Shown: positions 1-4,990 of the stretch, piece by piece
How the letters are laid out: each line of letters opens with the position of its first letter
Position numbering within the stretch: the stretch's first letter is position 1
Assembly (NCBI GenBank): GCA_947177105.1
Contig: CAMWTF010000214.1
Location: 1-5,139, forward strand
DNA: 5,139 nucleotides
Direction: 5' to 3'
Source: an uncultured Lachnospiraceae bacterium
GTDB lineage: Bacteria > Bacillota > Clostridia > Lachnospirales > Lachnospiraceae
Made by a program: the position numbers and the translations under genes
The notes under the pieces: model-generated
Seen by the model: only the letters and a program-made list of their open reading frames with translations
What the model was told of the DNA's origin: nothing
Database searches by the model: none

Positions 1-8
1 GGATATAC

Positions 9-455
9 ATGATCGAGAAAATAAAGGGATTAATGAAAAAATATGAGGAAATGATCGCCTATCTAATCGTGGGAGTGCTGACCACTCTTGTGTCCTGGGG
101 AGCCATGTATCTGGCCAGCTGGCTGCTGTTTGACAATCCCCTGCATCCCACCGCTTTCCAGAATGCCGTGATGAGTTCGGTGAACTGGGTGGCGGGCGTG
201 ACCTTTGCCTACTTTACCAACAGGCGCTTTGTGTTTAAGAGCCATGAACCTATGCTGAAGGAAATTCCAAAGTTTGTGCTCTCCAGAGTGTCCACCTTTA
301 TACTGGATTTGGCGATCCGTCAACTCTTTGGCGCGCTGGGAATCAACACCTATATAACCACTTTTGTATCGGCAGTGCTGGTGTTTATCGGCAACTACGT
401 ATTGAGCAAGCTGCTGGTATTCCAGAAAGGAAAATCGAACCGTTCAGAAGTATAA
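9..455 (+). CDS. GtrA-family small membrane protein
   Basis: A 148-residue, strongly hydrophobic protein with about four membrane helices (roughly residues 16-40, 52-71, 90-108 and 115-137), the normal size and layout for the GtrA family. Family hallmarks visible are the start of helix 1 (AYLIVGVLTTLVSW), the NRRFVF motif after helix 2 (residues 71-76) and the related NYVLSKLLVF motif after helix 4 (129-138), which reflects the internal two-fold repeat of the family. GtrA-like proteins are linked to cell-surface polysaccharide synthesis and are thought to move polyprenyl-phosphate sugars across the membrane; the substrate here cannot be told. The start is uncertain: the frame stays open to the window edge, no ribosome site fits in the 8 bases before ATG 9, and an internal ATG at 33 is preceded by AAAGGGA with short spacing. 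The stop codon abuts the terminator stem. The gene converges on the minus-strand operon, so it is not co-transcribed with it. Confidence 0.88.
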   Translation: MIEKIKGLMKKYEEMIAYLIVGVLTTLVSWGAMYLASWLLFDNPLHPTAFQNAVMSSVNWVAGVTFAYFTNRRFVFKSHEPMLKEIPKFVLSRVSTFILDLAIRQLFGALGINTYITTFVSAVLVFIGNYVLSKLLVFQKGKSNRSEV

Positions 456-493
456 AAAATCCCGGCAGTGGGAAATCCAACTGCCGGGATTTT
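456..493. terminator. Bidirectional Rho-independent terminator
   Basis: The two 14-base arms at 456-469 and 480-493 (AAAATCCCGGCAGT / ACTGCCGGGATTTT) are perfectly complementary around a 10-base loop. The A-rich left flank makes six U's (complement of 454-459) after the hairpin for minus-strand transcripts. Plus-strand transcripts end in only four U's, so termination is probably stronger for the leftward luxS-mtnN operon. The stem begins on the base after the stop codon of the plus-strand gene and lies 14 bases beyond the stop of the minus-strand membrane protein. It serves both convergent units. Confidence 0.93.
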
Positions 494-507
494 CATATCC
501 TCATAAA

Positions 508-1698
508 TTATACCTTGTAGGGATCGGTGTTATAGGGATCCTGCCCCTGTTCAGAGAAGGCGCCCGCAAAGCCCTGGGTCTGATTAATCTCAGCTTCTTT
601 CTGGCGGCGCAAACGGGTAAACTCATCATAATTCTTATTGAACAGATTCTTTAGCTGATCGCTGTAGCCGAAGATTCCGGCAGGGCATTTCCTGTTCAAC
701 TCGTCTATCACCTGATCACAGGCGGTCTTGCTGGGCATGGTCAGCTGGTGCTGCTTCTTGTCTTCCGTGTACAGTAAAATGGAGTAAGAAGTGCTGACGG
801 TGCGGCCATATTTTTGGTGGTTGACCTGATGGGTGTAAGCCCATGCTACCTGGCGAAGAGCGAAGACATCGGTCTTGGCGCCGCTGCAGTCAAACAGATA
901 GTTGCGGCCGATTCGGATGCCCTTGGTGGGTTCGGAAGCGCTCTCGTAATCTGCGTCCGCACGTTCCAGTTCCATTTCACCCAGTGCCTTCAGCGCCTTC
1001 ACCAGCTTTTTCTGGTAGCCGCCGGTCAGAGCCTTGATCAGCATGTATGTAGCCCACAGAAGCAGTATGACAGCCAAGCCGTTCATGGCCAGCACAAAGT
1101 CTACATGGCCTCTCTTCAGATTGTCAATTTTGATGTAGTAGGGAGCGCAGTATGCAGCAAACTCCTCGTCGGTGTAGTCCGCCTCACGGAAAAAGGAACG
1201 GTAGTACCGCAGCATCTCATCGTCCATGGGAAGGATCTGTCCTGTCACCTGCATAGTGGTATCCAGCGTTCTCAGGTCGTAAGTTTCAAAGAAATCATCA
1301 CTGTTTCTGTCGATGATCTTGGCAGTGTCAAAATATCTGGACGGAACTGCCAGACCAATGAACTCCCAATACAGATCTTCATCGGTGTAGATATAGCGAT
1401 CCAGGCCGCCTACCAGCACGGCGTGGTACTGCATGGAATCCCGCTCGGAAACCTTGGATCCGTTCCTGGTGGTGGTAGTGACCTCAGTGGCATAGGTGCC
1501 GAAGGACAATTCAAAGGTCATGGTGACATATTGATCTTTAAGTTCGTCAATAGACAGTTCCTCAAAAGTCACAGGTCCCTTTACCCAGGTGAAAAAATCC
1601 GGCCCGAAATATACCAACAAGGCCGCCGCCGCAATATACAGGATTATTATCCCGGGCAGCACTTTTTTTATAGAAGCACTCTTTAGTTTTTGTAACAT
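508..1698 (-). CDS. Uncharacterised two-helix membrane protein in the luxS-mtnN operon
   Basis: A 396-residue protein I cannot name with confidence; it resembles uncharacterised clostridial proteins, possibly the DUF6709 group (from memory, unverified). A basic N-terminus (KLKSASIKK) leads into helix 1 (about residues 14-32). Then come about 165 probably extracytoplasmic residues rich in Tyr, Asp and Thr (33-199), helix 2 (about 200-222), and a C-terminal region that should be cytoplasmic under the positive-inside rule (223-396). Residues about 259-340 alternate strand-like segments (RNYLFD, VFALRQVAWAY, SYSILLYTEDKKQHQLTM) and end in a helix (ACDQVIDELNRK). That is the pattern of bacterial PH-like domains, an inference from shape only. 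The tail repeats DPY (QDPYNTDPYKV). The start is backed by GGAGAG at 1705-1710. Only 21 bases separate it from the mtnN stop, so it is probably the last gene of the luxS operon, ending at the shared terminator. A role in sensing or surface stress is possible but unproven. Confidence 0.85.
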   Translation of the reverse strand: MLQKLKSASIKKVLPGIIILYIAAAALLVYFGPDFFTWVKGPVTFEELSIDELKDQYVTMTFELSFGTYATEVTTTTRNGSKVSERDSMQYHAVLVGGLDRYIYTDEDLYWEFIGLAVPSRYFDTAKIIDRNSDDFFETYDLRTLDTTMQVTGQILPMDDEMLRYYRSFFREADYTDEEFAAYCAPYYIKIDNLKRGHVDFVLAMNGLAVILLLWATYMLIKALTGGYQKKLVKALKALGEMELERADADYESASEPTKGIRIGRNYLFDCSGAKTDVFALRQVAWAYTHQVNHQKYGRTVSTSYSILLYTEDKKQHQLTMPSKTACDQVIDELNRKCPAGIFGYSDQLKNLFNKNYDEFTRLRRQKEAEINQTQGFAGAFSEQGQDPYNTDPYKV

Positions 1699-1719
1699 TT
1701 CACTCTCTCCTTATATGCA

Positions 1720-2418
1720 TTATATTTTATTGACAAGAACTTCAACCAGGCGCGCGCAGTGTCCGGCGGCTTCACGCTCAAAGGTGGGATAATCCATCTC
1801 TGCGCTGTCGTCCGCTTTGTCGGAGATGGCGCGGATCACCACAAAGGGAAGCCCGTTCAAGTAGGAAGCATGGGCGATGGCGGCCCCCTCCATCTCTGTG
1901 CAGTCTGCGTGAAATTCTGCAATCAATCGTTCTTTTATCTCTTTGCCGGAGATGAACTGATCTCCGCTGACAATGCGGCCTACCGCAGTGTGTAATCCAG
2001 GGTTGGCCTCCTCACAGGAACTGAGAGCCAGGCGGATCATGGATTCATCCCCGGGAAAAGCCAGGGTGTCAAGCTGGGGAACCTGCCCCAGGGCATAGCC
2101 AAATACACGTACATCCATGTCGTGGTGGATCACGTCGCGGGAGATGACGATATCCCCGATGTCCAGAGCGGCATTCAGGGAACCGGCCACACCGGTATTG
2201 ATCACATGGGTAACCTCGAATCGGTCGGCCAGGATCTGCACACACATGGCGGCATTGACTTTTCCGATGCCGCAGCGGACCACCACCACCTGGGCCTGAC
2301 CCAAAGTGCCCTCAAAAAATACCATGCCGGCCCGGGTGGTCTGGCCGGTGACTGTCATCTGCGCCTTCAGAGTTTCCACTTCCAGCTCCATGGCGCCGAT
2401 AATGCCGATTTTACTCAT
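1720..2418 (-). CDS. mtnN: 5'-methylthioadenosine/S-adenosylhomocysteine nucleosidase (MtnN/Pfs)
   Basis: A complete 232-residue enzyme of the usual family length. It cleaves adenine from S-adenosylhomocysteine and 5'-methylthioadenosine, and from 5'-deoxyadenosine in some species, in the cytosol, producing S-ribosylhomocysteine for LuxS. Visible family features are the N-terminal strand IGIIGAMELEVETL with the general-acid Glu13 (E. coli Glu12), SGIGKVNAA-type glycine motif (CGIGKVNAA, 49-57), NTGVAGSL (74-81), IVSGDQFI (149-156), the ribose-binding EMEGAA (175-180, with Met176/Glu177) and catalytic Asp200 in RAISDKAD. All key residues are present, so it should be active. The start is fixed by a perfect AGGAGG at 2425-2430, six bases before ATG. 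It lies 45 bases after luxS with no terminator between, which fits co-transcription of the two consecutive enzymes of SAH recycling. Confidence 0.97.
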   Translation of the reverse strand: MSKIGIIGAMELEVETLKAQMTVTGQTTRAGMVFFEGTLGQAQVVVVRCGIGKVNAAMCVQILADRFEVTHVINTGVAGSLNAALDIGDIVISRDVIHHDMDVRVFGYALGQVPQLDTLAFPGDESMIRLALSSCEEANPGLHTAVGRIVSGDQFISGKEIKERLIAEFHADCTEMEGAAIAHASYLNGLPFVVIRAISDKADDSAEMDYPTFEREAAGHCARLVEVLVNKI

Positions 2419-2463
2419 TACTTACCTCCTTAATTAGAGTTTAGCATGCCTCATATGTACACT

Positions 2464-2943
2464 TTATTCCGGGTAGATCAGGCGGCTGTCATCAATATGG
2501 TACAACACCTGCTCTAAGTATCTCGAAGCCAGGTAGTTAGCCATACGCAGATTCATATCCAGATAGTTGCCGCAGTCCTTGGGGGAGGCGCCGGGAACTT
2601 CTCCGCGGTAATCCCGGATAAATTCAAACATCTGAGTAACCAGAGGAACGATATCCTTAGAATGGTAATCTCCTGCCAGCAGCAGATAGAAGCCGGTGCG
2701 GCAGCCCATGGGACCGAAATAGATGGTCTTGTTCCCATAGTCCTGATGGTTGCGCAGGAATGTGGCTCCCAGATGCTCAATGGTATGTACCTCCGCCGTG
2801 TTCATAACCGGCTCATCGTTGGGGCTGGTCATGCGCAGATCGAAAGTAGTGATTACTTCCTGCCCTACCGTATCCTTGCGAGACACATAGACCCCGGGCA
2901 AAAGCCGGATATGGTCTATAGTAAAGCTTGCAATTTTTTCCAT
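2464..2943 (-). CDS. luxS: S-ribosylhomocysteine lyase (LuxS)
   Basis: A complete 159-residue LuxS. It is a metal-dependent cytosolic homodimer that splits S-ribosylhomocysteine into homocysteine and 4,5-dihydroxy-2,3-pentanedione, which cyclises into autoinducer-2. The metal site is intact: His53 and His57 in HTIEHLGAT with catalytic Glu56 between them, and Cys124 in PKDCGNY. The catalytic Cys81 lies in GPMGCRTGF, and the early DHIRLLPGVYV segment (10-20) with His11 is also typical. The start at 2943 has an AAAGGAG ribosome site at 2954-2960, ten bases upstream, slightly long spacing. Another ATG at 2950 is in a different frame and does not yield LuxS. It is the first gene of the leftward luxS-mtnN-membrane protein cluster and reads from a probable promoter at 3015-3043. 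The presence of LuxS implies AI-2 production, but no recognisable AI-2 receptor or transporter is in the window. Confidence 0.98.
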   Translation of the reverse strand: MEKIASFTIDHIRLLPGVYVSRKDTVGQEVITTFDLRMTSPNDEPVMNTAEVHTIEHLGATFLRNHQDYGNKTIYFGPMGCRTGFYLLLAGDYHSKDIVPLVTQMFEFIRDYRGEVPGASPKDCGNYLDMNLRMANYLASRYLEQVLYHIDDSRLIYPE

Positions 2944-2964
2944 AAAGCATTGACTCCTTTCCGG

Positions 2965-2982
2965 GCAAAAACAATGTTTTGC
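2965..2982. repeat. Inverted repeat in the luxS leader (GCAAAA-6-TTTTGC)
   Basis: GCAAAA at 2965-2970 and TTTTGC at 2977-2982 are perfect inverted copies around six bases; an alternative register gives AAAACA-A-TGTTTT (2968-2980). It lies in the predicted 65-base luxS leader, just upstream of the ribosome site. In RNA it would be a weak, A-U-rich hairpin, so a protein-binding operator is as likely as a structural role. No U-tract follows, so it is not a terminator. Confidence 0.35.
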
Positions 2983-3014
2983 GCCAAATTATAAAAAAAG
3001 CATAAACTAAATTC

Positions 3015-3043
3015 AGTATATACCATTTCACCATAAATTTCAA
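3015..3043 (-). promoter_or_regulatory. Probable sigma-A promoter of the luxS operon
   Basis: On the minus strand TTGAAA (3043-3038) and TATACT (3020-3015) are separated by exactly 17 bases, each with one mismatch to the consensus hexamers. Transcription would start near 3008, giving a leader of about 65 bases. That is too short for a typical SAM or SAH riboswitch in front of luxS. It lies in the AT-rich half of the divergent intergenic region. Confidence 0.7.
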
Positions 3044-3048
3044 AGGTA

Positions 3049-3058
3049 TTTTGCAAAA
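3049..3058. promoter_or_regulatory. Palindrome TTTTGCAAAA upstream of the luxS -35
   Basis: A perfect 10-base palindrome ending five bases beyond the luxS -35 hexamer. It contains the same GCAAAA / TTTTGC half-sites found as an inverted pair in the luxS leader (2965-2982). Reuse of one half-site on both sides of a promoter is what a dimeric repressor binding two operators would look like. In AT-rich DNA such a short palindrome can also arise by chance. Confidence 0.25.
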
Positions 3059-3075
3059 ATAGAGGATTATTGATG

Positions 3076-3091
3076 GTTGGCCCGTTGGCCC
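3076..3091. repeat. Tandem 8-base repeat GTTGGCCC x2
   Basis: Two perfect head-to-tail copies of GTTGGCCC (3076-3083 and 3084-3091) lie between the two divergent promoters, in a GC-rich patch (about 3075-3110) of otherwise AT-rich sequence. Position suggests a regulatory site, but replication slippage would give the same picture. Confidence 0.5.
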
Positions 3092-3110
3092 GCCGGATAT
3101 CCGCTTCGCC
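3087..3110. promoter_or_regulatory. Dyad symmetry abutting the cls -35 (candidate operator)
   Basis: A perfect 10-base palindrome CGGATATCCG (3094-3103) is flanked symmetrically by GGC (3087-3089) and GCC (3108-3110), giving a 24-base dyad that ends on the base before the TTGTGT hexamer of the cls promoter. A dimeric regulator bound here could activate or block cls, and possibly affect luxS from the other side. The symmetry is seen directly; the function is inference. Confidence 0.35.
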
Positions 3111-3139
3111 TTGTGTTTGAAGAGCTTATCTGCTATAAT
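3111..3139 (+). promoter_or_regulatory. Probable sigma-A promoter of cls with extended -10
   Basis: TTGTGT (3111-3116) is followed after 17 bases by a perfect TATAAT (3134-3139), preceded by TG at 3131-3132, which makes an extended -10 (TGCTATAAT). The strong -10 would offset the weak -35. Transcription should begin near 3146 and leave a leader of about 90 bases before the cls start. Confidence 0.78.
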
Positions 3140-3162
3140 GTATAAAATCATGTGGGATATGC

Positions 3163-3172
3163 CCTCATGAGG
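3163..3172. repeat. Palindrome CCTCATGAGG in the early cls leader
   Basis: A perfect 10-base palindrome about 17 bases after the predicted cls transcription start, loosely flanked by ATAT on both sides (3157-3160 and 3174-3177). As RNA it could form only a small hairpin; as DNA it is placed like a downstream operator. A second weak stem (TTGCC 3186-3190 with GGCAA 3205-3209) lies further along the leader. No known riboswitch or T-box pattern is recognisable. Confidence 0.3.
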
Positions 3173-3235
3173 AATATGATGATTATTGCCAAGGGTTTGG
3201 ATACGGCAAAATGAGTTGAAGGGGGATACCTTGCT

Positions 3236-4822
3236 ATGACAAATGAGGAGACCCAGAGCATGGGCATCCGATTGCTGAAGAAGGGGCAGAAAGGGTTGAT
3301 TCATGCATTGTTCAGCCGTTTTGGAGTGATACTGCTGCTGTTCCTTTTGCAGGTAGCGATTCTGTTTAGTGTATTTATCTGGTTTCGGGATTTGCAGCCT
3401 TATATTTCAGGGTTGATGACGACTTTTGCCGTGGTCATGGTGCTGTATCTGCTGAACAGCCGTTATGATCCCACAGCGAAAATCACATGGCTGGTTATCA
3501 TCATGCTGATGCCCGTGTTCGGCGCTTTTTTACTATGGTTTACCAAGAGCGAGATCGGTCACCGGCTGATAAAGAGGCGAGTGGATCAGATCACTAAGCA
3601 GGCAAAGGGCTGTATTCCCCAGGATGCGGAGGTTATCCGCAGGTTGGAGCAGGAAGCCCCCGGAGTGTCGGCGCTGGCGCACTATGTGGGCAGAAGCGGC
3701 TGTCATCCTGTGTTTGACGATACCGCCGTGACCTATTTTCCCGTGGGGGAAAGAAAATGGGAAGAGATGCTGCGGCAGCTGGAGAAGGCACAGCATTACA
3801 TTTTTCTGGAGTACTTTATCGTGGACGAGGGTCTGATGTGGGGGAAGGTTCTGGAGATACTGAGGAAAAAGGCCGCGGAAGGCGTTGAGGTCCGTCTCAT
3901 GATTGACGGTTTCTGCGAGTTCACCACCCTGTCCCACAATTATCCGGAGAAGCTGAAACAGTTGGGTATAAAGTGCAAGCTGTTTGCCCCTCTGACGCCT
4001 TTCGTATCTACCCATTACAACTACCGTGACCACCGCAAGATACTGGTTATCGACGGACATACGGCCTTTACGGGAGGGGTCAACCTGGCGGATGAGTACA
4101 TCAACCACAAGAAGAAACACGGGCACTGGAAAGATACGGCTGTCATGTTGGAAGGTCAGGCGGCCCAAAGCTTTGCGCTGATGTTTCTGGAGATGTGGGG
4201 GATTGAGGAAAAGGAACTGGAATTTGAACGGTTTCTGTCTAAGGCCGCCGTTCCCCAAAAAGGGGAAAAGACCCCGGGCTATGTGATGCCTTACGGCGAT
4301 TGCCCGCTGGATGAAGACCGGGTGGGGGAGAGGGTGTATATGGACATCCTGAACCGTGCCCATAAGTATGTGCATATTATGACGCCTTACCTGATTCTGG
4401 ATGGGGAGATGGAGACAGCGCTGAAATTTGCCGCCGAGCGGGGAGTGGACGTGAAATTGATTTTGCCGGGCATTCCGGATAAGCGGACGGCCTATGCCCT
4501 GGCTAAATCCCATTACCGTTCTCTGCTGGATTCCGGTGTCAGGATCTATGAGTATACCCCCGGCTTTGTACATGCCAAGCTGTTTGTCAGCGATGACCAG
4601 GAAGGGGTGGTGGGCACCATCAATCTGGACTACCGCAGCCTGTACCATCATTTCGAGTGCGCTGCCTATCTTTACGGTATGCCCTGTCTGGCGGATATGG
4701 AAACAGATTATCAGGCCACGTTGGCGCAGTGCCGGACGGTGACCTATGAGACGCTGAAGGCGGAGCCCTGGAGCAGGAAGCTGCTGGGATGCATTATGAA
4801 GATAGTGGCGCCGCTGATGTAG
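3236..4822 (+). CDS. cls: Cardiolipin synthase (phospholipase D superfamily)
   Basis: A complete 528-residue membrane enzyme that makes cardiolipin, in the bacterial Cls family from two phosphatidylglycerol molecules with release of glycerol. After a basic N-terminus come about three hydrophobic segments (residues 29-50, 57-73 and 83-102); the last two form the PLDc_N region, with NSRYDPTAKITWLVI then LMPVFGAFLLWF. The catalytic part carries two phospholipase D motifs: H266-x-K268-x4-D273 (HRKILVID), followed by GGVN, and H446-x-K448-x4-D453 (HAKLFVSD), followed by GTINLDYRS. Both are intact, so an active enzyme is expected. Length is slightly above the usual 480-510. ATG 3236 follows a GGGGGA ribosome site (3221-3226); GC-rich AAGGGGGA spacing is about nine bases. 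It has its own promoter, divergent from luxS. No convincing terminator with a U-tract follows; the next 70 bases are GC-rich and can fold. Confidence 0.96.
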   Translation: MTNEETQSMGIRLLKKGQKGLIHALFSRFGVILLLFLLQVAILFSVFIWFRDLQPYISGLMTTFAVVMVLYLLNSRYDPTAKITWLVIIMLMPVFGAFLLWFTKSEIGHRLIKRRVDQITKQAKGCIPQDAEVIRRLEQEAPGVSALAHYVGRSGCHPVFDDTAVTYFPVGERKWEEMLRQLEKAQHYIFLEYFIVDEGLMWGKVLEILRKKAAEGVEVRLMIDGFCEFTTLSHNYPEKLKQLGIKCKLFAPLTPFVSTHYNYRDHRKILVIDGHTAFTGGVNLADEYINHKKKHGHWKDTAVMLEGQAAQSFALMFLEMWGIEEKELEFERFLSKAAVPQKGEKTPGYVMPYGDCPLDEDRVGERVYMDILNRAHKYVHIMTPYLILDGEMETALKFAAERGVDVKLILPGIPDKRTAYALAKSHYRSLLDSGVRIYEYTPGFVHAKLFVSDDQEGVVGTINLDYRSLYHHFECAAYLYGMPCLADMETDYQATLAQCRTVTYETLKAEPWSRKLLGCIMKIVAPLM

Positions 4823-4830
4823 AATATCAA

Positions 4831-4892
4831 GCCTGTCAGCCCGGCCCATGGGGGCGGTTTAGGAGCGCTGCCCGGCAGCAAGGGGCTGTCAG
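4831..4892. other. GC-rich multi-hairpin segment downstream of cls
   Basis: No gene is seen here. An outer 6-base stem (CAGCCC 4837-4842 with GGGCTG 4883-4888) encloses two smaller perfect hairpins: GCCC-ATGG-GGGC (4844-4855) and GCTGC-CCG-GCAGC (4867-4879). CTGTCAG also occurs as a direct repeat at both ends (4833-4839 and 4886-4892). It could end cls transcription without a U-tract, or be part of the leader or end of the transposase-like remnant that follows. Pairing was judged by eye, without an energy calculation. Confidence 0.4.
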
Positions 4893-4895
4893 GGG

Positions 4896-4972
4896 TGAAA
4901 TATGATCTAAATGACTTCTTAATCACGAGATTTTCTCATGGTTAGTGAAGAACTCATTTAGAGCATATTTCA
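4896..4972. repeat. Long imperfect inverted repeat (25-nt arms, 27-nt centre)
   Basis: The arms 4896-4920 and 4948-4972 pair at 23 of 25 positions; the only mismatches are 4905/4963 and 4915/4953. The left arm begins TGAAATATGATCTAAATGA. The 27-base centre holds a further small hairpin GAGA-TTT-TCTC (4927-4937), so the whole 77 bases could extrude as one cruciform or fold as one RNA stem. There is no U-tract after it and the stem is AT-rich, so it is not a classical terminator. It ends four bases before the ribosome site of the transposase-like remnant, which suggests it belongs to that element, either as a palindromic end or as a structure controlling translation. Confidence 0.85.
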
Positions 4973-4990
4973 TGTAAGGAGGCAGACGCT

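Noticed and set aside
814..1686. 290-codon open frame on the plus strand opposite the membrane protein gene
   Set aside because: The opposite frame has a ribosome site, membrane helices, operon spacing and a terminator. This one has no recognisable domain and would run into the luxS operon.
2436..2454. Six-codon frame (MRHAKL) between luxS and mtnN on the minus strand
   Set aside because: No ribosome site and no sign of a coupling or attenuation role.
2988..2993. Perfect TATAAT on the minus strand as an alternative luxS -10
   Set aside because: No acceptable -35 at 16-19 bases upstream and no extended TG. The TTGAAA-17-TATACT pair just upstream is better.
2944..3008. SAM or SAH riboswitch in the luxS leader
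   Set aside because: The predicted leader is only about 65 bases, with one weak A-U-rich hairpin and no recognisable riboswitch core.
2813..3304. 163-codon minus-strand frame across the luxS 5' end, intergenic region and cls start
   Set aside because: It overlaps the luxS start in another frame and both predicted promoters. Its product has no coherent composition and no ribosome site was found.
3533..4849. 438-codon open frame on the minus strand opposite cls
   Set aside because: It lies entirely antisense to a protein with two intact HKD motifs. Its translation is rich in His, Gln and Arg without domain character, as expected of a shadow frame.
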